Shown here: positions 33,561 through 41,872 of the stretch, piece by piece
Position numbering within the stretch: position 1 is the stretch's first letter
Layout of the letters: every line of letters begins with the position of its first letter
Source of the DNA: Flavobacterium sp. KACC 22761
GTDB lineage: Bacteria; Bacteroidota; Bacteroidia; Flavobacteriales; Flavobacteriaceae
DNA length: 64,000 nt
Assembly (NCBI RefSeq): GCF_034058155.1
Contig: NZ_CP139148.1
Coordinates: forward strand, 3,720,001 to 3,784,000
Direction: 5' to 3'
Made by a program: the position numbers and the translations under genes
The notes under the pieces: model-generated
Told to the model about the DNA's origin: nothing
The model's input: only the letters and a program-made list of their open reading frames with translations
The model's database searches: none

Positions 33561-35504
33561 TTAAGGCATAAACAAAACCGTTCCGCCGTTTGCTGAAAGT
33601 TCCAAATTAAACGAAGCATTATCCAATTTCTTTGTACTGAATTTTGATTCTTGACCTTCACCATCACTTATAATAGAAACATTTTTGCCTTTTAACATTG
33701 GTAAATTTACTGTGATATTTTTTGGTGCATTTTCGCCATTAATTGCGGCAACATACCATTTTGTGTTTTTCCTGCGGGCAATTACACAATACTTTCCAGG
33801 ATAACCATCAATAAAAACGGTTTCATCCCAAACTGTTGAGACAGCTTTTAAATAATCGAACAAGTATGCAGGTTTTTCTTTTAAGTTTTCTGGCGTTAAT
33901 CCCCAATGTTGAACCGCCGAAAAGAAAACAACTGCTGTTGCCATTTCAAAAGCATCAGTAGTTTTGCGAATTGTGCCTTTGTTTGGCTCACGATGCAAAC
34001 GTTTATTTAGAAAAACGGGACCAAAATCCATTGAAGCAACAGCATTTCTTGTAAAAGGATAAATCGTTGCCGTTGATGGATATTTGTCGCTGAACGCTTG
34101 TTGGAAAACTAAATTTTCAGAAGCCAGAACAGCTTCGCTCGTCATATAATTTGGATACATTCTTTCCCAACCGCGTGGAAGGGTAGCCCCATGAAAATTG
34201 ATGTTTAGACCAAATTCTGCGGCATCAACCAAAATGTTGTGATACAATTTCATTGTTGCTTGCTTGTCTCCGCCAAAAAAATCAATCTTTAATCCTTTTA
34301 CGCCAATTTCCTGTAGCCATTTCATTTCTGAACGACGCGCTTCTGATGTGTTCATTCTGTTTTTTGGCGTTTGTGGTGCTGTATTCCAGTTTCCATTAGA
34401 ATTGTACCAAAGCAAAACGCCAACATTTTTTGATTTGGCATAATTCACCAATTCGGCTATTTTTTCTTTTCCGATATTGACATCCCAAAGTGCATCGATC
34501 AAAATGAATTCGCATTTCATGTCTGAGGCAAGATCAATAAAAGTTTTTTGGTCGTTGTAATTACAGCTTTCATCTTGCCAAACAATCCAGCTCCAGCTTG
34601 CACGGCCAGCATCGAATATTTTTGAAGTTTTAATTAAAGGCTTTACAACATCTGTAGAAGCAGTCGATTCAACAATTGGTTTCAACGTTTTTCCTAACGT
34701 TATGGTTTTCCACGACGTTTGCATAGGTAATGATGAAGTAGCTGTTATTGGTCCGTCATGGTTGTTTTCGCCTTCTTGCGGAAAAGTAACGGTGTAAATT
34801 CCGTCTGTGCTTGCATCGCTTAATCGAGTTCCTACATAATTTCCACTGATTCCGGTTTCAGAAATCAACATCCAGCCTTTATCTTCAACATGAAAAAGTG
34901 CCGGAAAAGTAAATCCTAGTCCATATTGTGATTTTGTTCCAATAGTCGCTTCTCGCGTATATTCTTCCTCATATGAAGGTTTAGTTTTTTCCCAACCACT
35001 TTGTGGCGGTGCTTGTGGCGTAATAAAAGTAGTTGATTTTGAAGGAAGTTTGAAACCGGTAATTTCTTTTTCAATCGTACAGTTTCCGCTATTTTTTTTG
35101 CTTTTTGGAATTAGGTAACTGAAAGCAATATCTGTATTAGTAATTCTAAAAATGACATTTAGAGTATCATTTGCAGTATTTGTGAAAATGCATTTTAATT
35201 GGTTGGCCTTATAATTCACTTGGCTGACTTTAGAATGATCTAATTTATAGGTTTCTTGGATTTTCTCTTTGGCACTGCCGACCAATTTTAAGTTTTTAGA
35301 AAAATCTCCAGCAGAACTTACCAAACCAAGTGGCGATTGCCCCAGAAATTCATTGTTTTGGAAACTTACGGTATAAAAAGCATTTCCATTGTTTACAGAA
35401 ATTTCGAGTTTTATGTTTTTATCGGGGCTAAATGCCTCTGTTTTTTGTGCTTGAAGCGAATATGAAATTGAAAATAAAAGAAAACTAAGGAAAAAACATC
35501 TCAT
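33561..35504 (-). CDS. Glycoside hydrolase family 97 (alpha-galactosidase/alpha-glucosidase)
   Basis: A 647-residue protein when started at the ATG (35504-35502) of MRCFFLSFLLFSISYSLQAQ, a clean signal peptide; a longer frame with 50 more residues has no signal and is rejected. The N-terminal beta-sandwich (FSPDKNIKLEISVNNG…), the catalytic barrel (SWSWIVWQDE, ILIDALWD, VGVLLWYNSNG) and the C-terminal domain match GH97. The segment GLKIDFFGGDKQ places an Asp (about 408) at the position of the nucleophile in retaining members, favouring an alpha-galactosidase-like enzyme over the inverting SusB type. Monocistronic, on the opposite strand to its neighbours. Confidence 0.88.
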   Translation of the reverse strand: MRCFFLSFLLFSISYSLQAQKTEAFSPDKNIKLEISVNNGNAFYTVSFQNNEFLGQSPLGLVSSAGDFSKNLKLVGSAKEKIQETYKLDHSKVSQVNYKANQLKCIFTNTANDTLNVIFRITNTDIAFSYLIPKSKKNSGNCTIEKEITGFKLPSKSTTFITPQAPPQSGWEKTKPSYEEEYTREATIGTKSQYGLGFTFPALFHVEDKGWMLISETGISGNYVGTRLSDASTDGIYTVTFPQEGENNHDGPITATSSLPMQTSWKTITLGKTLKPIVESTASTDVVKPLIKTSKIFDAGRASWSWIVWQDESCNYNDQKTFIDLASDMKCEFILIDALWDVNIGKEKIAELVNYAKSKNVGVLLWYNSNGNWNTAPQTPKNRMNTSEARRSEMKWLQEIGVKGLKIDFFGGDKQATMKLYHNILVDAAEFGLNINFHGATLPRGWERMYPNYMTSEAVLASENLVFQQAFSDKYPSTATIYPFTRNAVASMDFGPVFLNKRLHREPNKGTIRKTTDAFEMATAVVFFSAVQHWGLTPENLKEKPAYLFDYLKAVSTVWDETVFIDGYPGKYCVIARRKNTKWYVAAINGENAPKNITVNLPMLKGKNVSIISDGEGQESKFSTKKLDNASFNLELSANGGTVLFMP

Positions 35505-35791
35505 TTTGGCGGTTTTAAATAGGTTAGTAAAAATATAGCGGTTAAAAATAGTTATAAGTGTAAAAATAACACTATTTTTGAAATGTTTTTTAAAAGAATC
35601 ATTTTGAATGAAGATTTTGCATGGAAATTTTGAATAATAATTTTTAAAAGTCAAGTTTTAAAGGGAGTTCAGATGTTTTGATTTCTAAAAAAAATCTAAT
35701 AAAACCTCATAAAAGTTGTGTTTAAAGGATCACAACTAAATTTACTTTCACAGAGAAGATGCTGTTTATTTTTGAATTAAATATTATAGAT

Positions 35792-35926
35792 ATGATATTG
35801 GAAATTGTATCACAAAACGTAATAGTTGAAATGATTTTATTGCTTTTCATCATTTTTGGATACGGAGTTTCCTTATTTATCATCAGAAAGACCATTTTGA
35901 ATTCAAAAAAGCAGAATAAGAATTAG
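35792..35926 (+). CDS. 44-residue membrane peptide
   Basis: ATG 35792 to TAG 35924-35926 encodes 44 residues. The middle is a transmembrane helix (MILLLFIIFGYGVSLFII) followed by a basic tail (RKTILNSKKQNKN), giving a predicted N-out or signal-anchor form with a cytoplasmic tail. TAAATTTAC at about 35737 resembles a -7 box. It stands alone in the gap between the GH97 and serine hydrolase genes. No family recognised; coding status is plausible but unproven. Confidence 0.45.
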   Translation: MILEIVSQNVIVEMILLLFIIFGYGVSLFIIRKTILNSKKQNKN

Positions 35927-36108
35927 AGTTTCTTTTCTGCTATTTCGACATATTTCAATTGGAAAGTTCTTATTTTGAAATTGTATATTTTTCTATTAAG
36001 TTTATAATCAGATTGTTTGATGATGATTGTGCTTTAAAACGTTGCTTAAAAGCGTAAAGTGGTTGTCTAAAAAAATCGAAAACGGACTAATCTTTTAATA
36101 ACTTTAAA

Positions 36109-37293
36109 ATGAGAAAAATTCTTTTGATTGCTTTTCTTGCAGGTCTTTTTTCTGTGTCTGCTCAAAAATCTACTTCAATCCATAAACTTGACGGAAGTTC
36201 GATTTCCTCCGATTCCTTAACAAATAAGATCAAAATATTAATGCAAAAAGCCGATGTAAAAGGACTTTCTGTAGCTGTTTTTAATTCAAAAAAGCCAGTT
36301 TATATGAAGGCTTTTGGTTATAGTGATGTTGAAAATAAAAAAGAATTACAACTTCAAACTAATATGTACGGCGCATCTTTGAGCAAAGCGGTTTTTGCCG
36401 TTTTGGTGCTGAGATTGGTTGAAGAAGGCGTTATAACTTTAGATAAACCATTACAAAGTTATCTTCCAAAACCAATTTATGAATACGAGCATAAAGTCTG
36501 GCATGAAGATTACAGCGATTTAAAAGCGAGTCCTGATTATGTTAAAATTACAGCACGAATGTGTTTGGATCATACCGCTGGATTTCCGAATTGGCGCTGG
36601 TTTGAACCAGATGAAAAATTGCGCATAAAATTTGAGCCTGGAACGAGGTACAGTTATTCTGGAGAAGGACTGACGTATCTTCAAGTTGTGATTGAAAAAA
36701 TTACGGGAAAACCTTTGGAACAGCTGGCTCAAGAAAGAATATTCAAGCCCTTGGGAATGACGAATTCCAGCTATAAATGGCAGGAAAAATTCGAAAAAGA
36801 TTATGCATACGGCTATGATAATGACGGAAAAAAGCAGGAAAAAGACAAAGATAATGCGCCAAGAGGAGCAGGAACATTGGAAACTACTGCCGAAGATTAC
36901 AGCAAATTTATCACAGCAATTTTGAACAAAAAAATCCTTAAAGCAAAATCGTATCAAGAAATGTTTAGTCCGCAAATTCGTATTCGTTCTAAAAATCAGT
37001 TTGGGCCGGGCGCTACTGAAGATGGCAATTGGAATGATGCCATCGATCTTTCCTACGGATTAGGATGGGGAGTTTTAAAATCGCCTTACGGAGTTGGAGC
37101 TTTTAAAGAGGGGCAGGGTTCTGGTTTTCAAAATTATAGTATAGTCTTTCCAGAAAAAGGCATCGGAATGTTGATTTTGTCTAACAGTTACAGTACTGGA
37201 AGCATAATAAAATATTTATTAGAAACAGCAATTGCAGACACGTACACGCCTTGGGAATGGGATCAATATATTCCGTACGATGCTAAACAGTAA
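36109..37293 (+). CDS. Serine hydrolase (class C beta-lactamase-like)
   Basis: A 394-residue exported protein with signal peptide (ILLIAFLAGLFSVSAQ). The serine-lysine pair appears as ASLSKAVF (SxxK), and the YxN-like element as YSYSGEGLTYLQ, where Asn is replaced, a common variation in esterase and peptidase members. DHTAGFPNWRW and LGMTNSSYKW are family segments. It belongs to the PBP4*/EstB-type group with D-peptidase, esterase or beta-lactamase activity; the substrate is not clear. It is alone, with no regulator of AmpR type nearby. Confidence 0.88.
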   Translation: MRKILLIAFLAGLFSVSAQKSTSIHKLDGSSISSDSLTNKIKILMQKADVKGLSVAVFNSKKPVYMKAFGYSDVENKKELQLQTNMYGASLSKAVFAVLVLRLVEEGVITLDKPLQSYLPKPIYEYEHKVWHEDYSDLKASPDYVKITARMCLDHTAGFPNWRWFEPDEKLRIKFEPGTRYSYSGEGLTYLQVVIEKITGKPLEQLAQERIFKPLGMTNSSYKWQEKFEKDYAYGYDNDGKKQEKDKDNAPRGAGTLETTAEDYSKFITAILNKKILKAKSYQEMFSPQIRIRSKNQFGPGATEDGNWNDAIDLSYGLGWGVLKSPYGVGAFKEGQGSGFQNYSIVFPEKGIGMLILSNSYSTGSIIKYLLETAIADTYTPWEWDQYIPYDAKQ

Positions 37294-37297
37294 TTCT

Positions 37298-37335
37298 GGA
37301 CGTTTAAACAAAGTACATTCGGACGTTTGAACAAA
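37298..37335 (+). promoter_or_regulatory. Tandem 15-bp repeats, probable AraC-type operator
   Basis: GGACGTTTAAACAAA (37298-37312) and GGACGTTTGAACAAA (37321-37335) differ at one base and are 23 bases apart start to start, about two helical turns. AraC proteins bind such direct repeats. The SDR promoter follows, and an AraC gene lies directly downstream of the SDR. Confidence 0.65.
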
Positions 37336-37356
37336 ATTGATGCATTGAATCACTTA

Positions 37357-37364
37357 TACCTTTG
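37357..37364 (+). promoter_or_regulatory. -7 box of the SDR gene
   Basis: TACCTTTG matches TAnnTTTG exactly. A TTG at 37337-37339 is a possible -33 box with a 17-base spacer, right next to the tandem repeats. Confidence 0.55.
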
Positions 37365-37395
37365 TTTCATTATAAAATAATTAAAAAATTTAAAA

Positions 37396-38391
37396 ATGGA
37401 ACAGAACAATTATCAAGGATTAATGCAAAAACCAGTTGATTCTGGATTTAATGCTGCATCAACAGCAAGTGAAGTAATAAAAGGTATTGACCTTACAGGA
37501 AAAATTGCAATAGTAACGGGAGGAAACACCGGAATTGGCTTGGAAACAGTAAAAGCGTTGGCTGGTGTAGGTGCAACAGTTATAGTTGCGGCAAGAGATA
37601 TTGAAAAAGCAAATAGAAACCTGATAGGAATTGAAAATACTGAGGTAGAAGCGCTGGATTTAGCAGATCCAAAATCTATTGACGCATTTGCCGAAAAATT
37701 TTTAGATTCAAATAGGCCACTCCATTTACTTATTCACAATGCAGGCATAATGTGGGTTCCGCTCCGAAGAACGAGCGAAGGTGTTGAATCACAATTAGCT
37801 ACGAATTATTTGGCTCAGTTTCAGCTAACCGCCAAATTATGGTTGGCTTTAAAAAAAGCAAATGGAGCAAGAGTAGTCAATGTATCTTCTCAAGGACATC
37901 AGTTTGGAGATTTTAATTTTGATGACCCAAATTTTTTGAATCGAGAATATGAAACACTACAAGCTTACGGTCAGTCAAAAACTGCAAGCAATTTGTTTGC
38001 GTTAGAATTAGACCAAAGAGCAAAGGAACATAATGTAAGAGCATATTCACTACATCCGGGTTCAATTGGCGGTACCGAGTTAGCTCGAGAAGCACCATTA
38101 GAATTATTCATTAAAATGGGATTGTGCGATGCCGAAGGCAATATTTGTCCCGAAGTCGCCGCTTCGCTTAAAACAATACCTCAAGGTGCTGCAACAACAG
38201 TTTGGTGCGCTGTAAGTCCAAAATTGAATAATATTGGCGGGGTGTATTGTGAAGATTCAGAAATTGCACCAATTGCGATTGATAATTCGATAACTCCAGG
38301 AGTTAAGATATATTCTTTGGATCAAGACAATGCTAAGCGTTTATGGGCTTTAAGCGAAGAAATGACTGGGATTAAATTCAATATTAAGTAA
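37396..38391 (+). CDS. SDR-family NAD(P)-dependent oxidoreductase
   Basis: A 331-residue short-chain dehydrogenase. The Rossmann motif is TGGNTGIG, followed by AARD for cofactor choice (suggesting NADP), the HNAG motif, a catalytic Ser in NVSSQGHQF and the YGQSK catalytic Tyr/Lys. The length and the GDFNFDDPNF insert fit the atypical retinol/protochlorophyllide-reductase-like group. Substrate unknown. Tandem AraC-type repeats lie before it and an AraC regulator follows, so it is probably an inducible detoxification or catabolic enzyme. Confidence 0.9.
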   Translation: MEQNNYQGLMQKPVDSGFNAASTASEVIKGIDLTGKIAIVTGGNTGIGLETVKALAGVGATVIVAARDIEKANRNLIGIENTEVEALDLADPKSIDAFAEKFLDSNRPLHLLIHNAGIMWVPLRRTSEGVESQLATNYLAQFQLTAKLWLALKKANGARVVNVSSQGHQFGDFNFDDPNFLNREYETLQAYGQSKTASNLFALELDQRAKEHNVRAYSLHPGSIGGTELAREAPLELFIKMGLCDAEGNICPEVAASLKTIPQGAATTVWCAVSPKLNNIGGVYCEDSEIAPIAIDNSITPGVKIYSLDQDNAKRLWALSEEMTGIKFNIK

Positions 38392-38400
38392 ATAAAATCA

Positions 38401-38468
38401 ACACTGCTTTTTTATTTTTTAATATCTTTAGGAGAATAAAGATTAAAAAATAAAAGCAGTGTTTTTTT
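38401..38468 (+). terminator. Long hairpin terminator after the SDR gene
   Basis: ACACTGCTTTTTTATTTTTT (38401-38420) pairs with AAAAAATAAAAGCAGTGT (38445-38462), with TCTTTA/TAAAGA extending the stem, and a T-run follows. It separates the SDR from the AraC gene. Confidence 0.8.
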
Positions 38469-38484
38469 ATCAGAAAGAAATACA

Positions 38485-39306
38485 ATGAATTACGAAGCAA
38501 AATACATCACCGAAGACATAAAACTTTCTAGATATGAAGATGCATTTTTCAAATCGGATATTATGTTTGAGCATCACATGCTGATATGGTTTATTTCAGG
38601 AGAAACAAAAATTGTGCAAGCAGATGCAACTTATGTTTTTAAAAAAGGAGATATTTTTTTAATACCAAGAAATCAGTTGGCAACTATTATTAATTATCCT
38701 AAAGATGGGCTACCACATAAAACGGTTGTAATGCATTTGTCAGTACAAAAATTGCGTGATTTTTATGCTAAATTAGATAGAAAACCAAAAGCGGTAGAAT
38801 CAAAAAAAATATACACTTTCAACAATCATCCTTTGTTGGAAAGTTGTTTGGCATCATTGATTCCGTATTTTGATTTGGAGAAACTTCCTGAAGACATTGC
38901 ATCTTTGAAAATTACAGAAGCCATCACAATTCTGAGAACAATTGATAAAGACATTGACAATGTATTGGCAAATTTTGAAGAGCCTGGCAAAATTGATTTG
39001 GCTGGTTTTATGGAAAAGAATTTTATGTTCAATCTGCCTTTGGAAAAGTTCAGTTATTTAACTGGCAGAAGTCTGACAACTTTTAAACGAGATTTTAGCA
39101 AAACGTTTGATAGCACGCCACAGCGATGGCTCACGAAGAAAAGATTGGAATTGGCACATTATCAGTTTGCTGAAAAAAGGAAAAAACCAATTGATGTTTG
39201 TTATGAAACTGGTTTTGAAAATCTCTCTCATTTTTCGGCAGCTTTTAAAAAGAAATTTGGTTATGCGCCAACCGATTTATTGAATAAATTAAATACTAAC
39301 AATTAG
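38485..39306 (+). CDS. AraC-family transcriptional regulator
   Basis: A 273-residue regulator: N-terminal cupin-like sensor (about 1-130; FKKGDIFLIPRNQLATI is the barrel strand pattern), and C-terminal double helix-turn-helix (about 180-270; LPLEKFSYLTGRSLTTFKRDFSKTF…SHFSAAFKKKFGYAPTDL). It is the likely regulator of the SDR gene upstream, whose promoter carries tandem repeats. The methyltransferase gene starts 15 bases downstream, so the two are co-transcribed. Confidence 0.92.
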   Translation: MNYEAKYITEDIKLSRYEDAFFKSDIMFEHHMLIWFISGETKIVQADATYVFKKGDIFLIPRNQLATIINYPKDGLPHKTVVMHLSVQKLRDFYAKLDRKPKAVESKKIYTFNNHPLLESCLASLIPYFDLEKLPEDIASLKITEAITILRTIDKDIDNVLANFEEPGKIDLAGFMEKNFMFNLPLEKFSYLTGRSLTTFKRDFSKTFDSTPQRWLTKKRLELAHYQFAEKRKKPIDVCYETGFENLSHFSAAFKKKFGYAPTDLLNKLNTNN

Positions 39307-39321
39307 TAAAAAAAGAGAAAC

Positions 39322-40089
39322 ATGCCTTGGAATCCTGAAATATATAATAAGTTCAAAGACATTCGTTTTAAACCTTTCCTTGATTTAATGGAGCTGATTA
39401 AACCTGTAGAATCTGGAAAGGCCATTGATTTAGGTTGTGGAACAGGGGAGCAGTCTATTTTTTTGGCCGAAAAATTCAAACAGATTGATTTTCTTGGAGT
39501 CGATTCTTCAGCAGAAATGCTGGCAAAATCAAAAGCATTTGAAATTGAAAATCTTCATTTTGAACAATCGTCAATTGAAGAAATCGCAAATTCAGATAAA
39601 AAATGGGATTTAGTTTTCAGCAATGCTGCCTTGCAGTGGTCTGACAATCACGAAGAGTTATTTCCAAAATTGATTAATTTGATTAATTCAGGTGGACAGT
39701 TTGCCGTACAAATGCCAGTTCAGAATCAAAATACGTTAAATAAAATACTGCATCAGTTGGTTGATGAAGAACCTTTTAAAAGCTATTTAAAAGGTTGGAA
39801 AAGAAATTCTCCCGTTTTGAGCATGGATCAATATGCACAAATAATGTTTGATGGAAAACTTGAAGATATTCAGATTATGGAGAAAGTTTATCCCATAATA
39901 GCTCAAGATCATGATGCACTTTATGATTTTATTTCAGGCTCAGCATTGATTCCCTATATGGAACTTTTTAATGAAGATCAGAAAAAACTTTTTACAAGTA
40001 TTTATAAAGAAAGAATAGCGGACAATTTTCCAAAACTTCCAGCAATTTATGCATTTAAAAGAATTTTTCTGTTCGGAACAAAAGCTTAA
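39322..40089 (+). CDS. SAM-dependent methyltransferase, trans-aconitate 2-methyltransferase-like
   Basis: A 255-residue class I methyltransferase. The opening MPWNPEIYNKFKDIRFKPFLDL resembles Tam (DWNPxLYxxFxxxRxxPxxDL). SAM motif I reads AIDLGCGTGEQS, the acidic residue for the ribose is in FLGVDSSAEML, and SNAALQW is the Tam-like motif after strand 4. Tam methylates trans-aconitate to relieve aconitase inhibition; that this protein does the same is inference. Co-transcribed with the AraC gene. Confidence 0.82.
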   Translation: MPWNPEIYNKFKDIRFKPFLDLMELIKPVESGKAIDLGCGTGEQSIFLAEKFKQIDFLGVDSSAEMLAKSKAFEIENLHFEQSSIEEIANSDKKWDLVFSNAALQWSDNHEELFPKLINLINSGGQFAVQMPVQNQNTLNKILHQLVDEEPFKSYLKGWKRNSPVLSMDQYAQIMFDGKLEDIQIMEKVYPIIAQDHDALYDFISGSALIPYMELFNEDQKKLFTSIYKERIADNFPKLPAIYAFKRIFLFGTKA

Positions 40090-40361
40090 ATAATAGAAAT
40101 TTAAATGAGGTGCTACTTTAAATTATTGCTTCTTTAGGGCATTTACTTGATAATATCATTTGGATTTTTGCTATTGATCAAGTGAAAATGCCACAAATTT
40201 TAAGCGTCATGATTTGGGTTTTGTTCAAATTAATGGGCTTTTTGAGCTTTATTTTTGAGGTATTCTTAAAAATACCAATAGATAATCAGTGAATTGTCGT
40301 GTTGTGCCTTATGATTTTATTTCTAATTGAAGATTTTCGTTCAACTATAAGTGTATTTTTA

Positions 40362-40369
40362 TAGATTTG
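40362..40369 (+). promoter_or_regulatory. -7 box before the secreted Cys/His protein
   Basis: TAGATTTG matches TAnnTTTG and lies 58 bases before the ATG at 40427. No good -33 box was found. The rest of 40090-40426 shows no gene. Confidence 0.45.
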
Positions 40370-40426
40370 TAAAATCAATGCATTTTCCAAATCGATGCTG
40401 ATAAACAAATTTAAAATCCAAAGACG

Positions 40427-41062
40427 ATGAAATCTCTAACTTCAATATTTTTATTTTTAGTTTTTGTCTGTTCAAGTTCCTACGCCCAATTAAGTTCTGA
40501 TAAAATTTTTGAAAGTTTTAAGCAAGGCGAGCGCACAAATTGTTCGTCAATTGCATTTATCAAGGCTTCTTTAAATATTTACGGCTTAGACAATCTTTTT
40601 GTGACTGAAAAAATAAGTGATAATGAGCAAAAAATTACTTTAAAAAATAACGATTCCTTTCATATTAATAATGACGAAATAAGCAAAGCCAAAATATCTG
40701 CTGATTTTGTTTGCATCAAAGATAATTGCGAGAACGAAAAAATAATCGAATACGCAATATTGACCTACGCCGTAATGGCAAAATACAAACAAATTATCGA
40801 TAAAGAAGATACTTTTGACAAAGCATTGGAGGATTTAGAAAGCGGCGAAGTTTATACGCCAACAATCTATAAATATTTAGGATTCCAAAAAGGCAAACAA
40901 ATTGAAAAACTGAAACGCGAAGCCGGAAGTGAGTTTTGTGGCGTAGTAGCTTGGTCAACGGCACATGCAGTATTTGTTTGCGAAGAATATATGGATTATT
41001 ATGGCAATAAGAAAAGTATATGGATTAAATATCCGGGGCGTTTCAGAATTATTAAGTCATAA
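40427..41062 (+). CDS. Secreted protein with a possible papain-like catalytic pattern
   Basis: A 211-residue protein with signal peptide (IFLFLVFVCSSSYAQ). I do not recognise the family by name. Two features stand out. Cys39 sits at the start of a helix (RTNCSSIAFIKASLNIYG), and near the C-terminus His180 lies in a strand (WSTAHAVFVCEEYMDYYG) with Asp190 ten residues on, then a strand with WIKYPGRF. Order Cys…His…Asp/Asn with a helix on the Cys is the layout of papain-fold cysteine peptidases. Four other cysteines (VCIKDNC, FCG, FVCEE) could form disulfides. Monocistronic. Confidence 0.6.
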   Translation: MKSLTSIFLFLVFVCSSSYAQLSSDKIFESFKQGERTNCSSIAFIKASLNIYGLDNLFVTEKISDNEQKITLKNNDSFHINNDEISKAKISADFVCIKDNCENEKIIEYAILTYAVMAKYKQIIDKEDTFDKALEDLESGEVYTPTIYKYLGFQKGKQIEKLKREAGSEFCGVVAWSTAHAVFVCEEYMDYYGNKKSIWIKYPGRFRIIKS

Positions 41063-41153
41063 GAATTTAAGATTTAAAATTTAATTATTTGTAGTATTTT
41101 ACCTATAAAATTATAGAATGAAAAATTTAATTGCAAAAAAGAAATCAATACAG

Positions 41154-41183
41154 TTGCAATTTAAGTTAATTTATATATTTTTG
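41154..41183 (+). promoter_or_regulatory. Promoter of the 150-aa secreted protein
   Basis: TTG (41154-41156) and TATTTTTG (41176-41183) are 19 bases apart, a full match to the Bacteroidota promoter. The ATG follows 34 bases downstream. Confidence 0.65.
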
Positions 41184-41216
41184 TTTCGAAACACCATTAA
41201 CCAAATCTACTAACAA

Positions 41217-41669
41217 ATGAAAAGCAAGATCTTTTTACTAAGTTTCCTTTGCTTCTTGGCTACTGTAGCAGTATCTGCACAAGCAAAAAATGCTCCAAGA
41301 AGTATTATCAGTACAACAGCCCTAATCCGTAAATACCATGATCAAAAAGAATTGAGTGGTATGCAAAAGGGAGAACTTTTAGAATTGTACATCGAGCGTA
41401 TTAAAGTTTTGGTAAAAACACTTCCTTACATTGCTTTGGTTACAAAACCGGGAGTTACAATGGCAGATTTGGGTATTCCAGACGATAATGAGCACAAAAA
41501 AGTGTTAGATAATCAAGCACTTGGTACTACAACTTTCTTAGACACAACAGTTGATTTCCAAAGAAAGATGATGCCTTATTCTGATAAAGGAAACCTTATC
41601 GCGGCTATCTTATTTTACGAAAGCACATTAAAATCGTTACACGAGTTCAATGACTTGAACGAAATGTAA
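41217..41669 (+). CDS. Small secreted helical protein, function unknown
   Basis: A 150-residue protein with signal peptide (IFLLSFLCFLATVAVSAQ). The mature part is alpha-helical (ELSGMQKGELLELYIERIKVLVKTLPYIAL, KGNLIAAILFYESTLKSLHEF), with no cysteine. It has its own good promoter and a strong terminator, suggesting ample expression. No family recognised. Confidence 0.7.
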   Translation: MKSKIFLLSFLCFLATVAVSAQAKNAPRSIISTTALIRKYHDQKELSGMQKGELLELYIERIKVLVKTLPYIALVTKPGVTMADLGIPDDNEHKKVLDNQALGTTTFLDTTVDFQRKMMPYSDKGNLIAAILFYESTLKSLHEFNDLNEM

Positions 41670-41688
41670 TATTTTAGAAATATGATAT

Positions 41689-41728
41689 AAAAAACTCCAA
41701 AGTCATTTGATTTTGGAGTTTTTTTTTG
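41689..41728 (+). terminator. Terminator after the 150-aa gene
   Basis: AAAAAACTCCAAA (41689-41701) pairs with TTTTGGAGTTTTTT (from 41711), followed by more T. Confidence 0.88.
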
Positions 41729-41748
41729 CTTTAGAACGTTTTCTATCT

Positions 41749-41831
41749 GTAGAGACGCACGGCAGTGCGTCTTTACGCAACGCATATCGACATGGATACA
41801 AAACGTTAGACGCTCTGTGGTGCGTCTCTAC
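41749..41831. repeat. Dispersed palindromic repeat (GTAGAGACGCAC type)
   Basis: GTAGAGACGCAC (41749-41760) and GTGCGTCTCTAC (41820-41831) are exact inverted ends. An inner copy, GACGCACGGCAGTGCGTC, follows the left end. This GC-richer element differs from the surrounding AT-rich DNA and resembles mobile repeats common in Bacteroidota. Confidence 0.7.
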
Positions 41832-41872
41832 AATAAATTCTGTGTATAAATCTCTTCTTTATTAGTTATAAA

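Noticed and set aside
35505..35654. 50-residue N-terminal extension of the GH97 gene
   Set aside because: The extension has no signal peptide, whereas the internal ATG at 35504 begins a perfect one; the extra part is upstream non-coding sequence.
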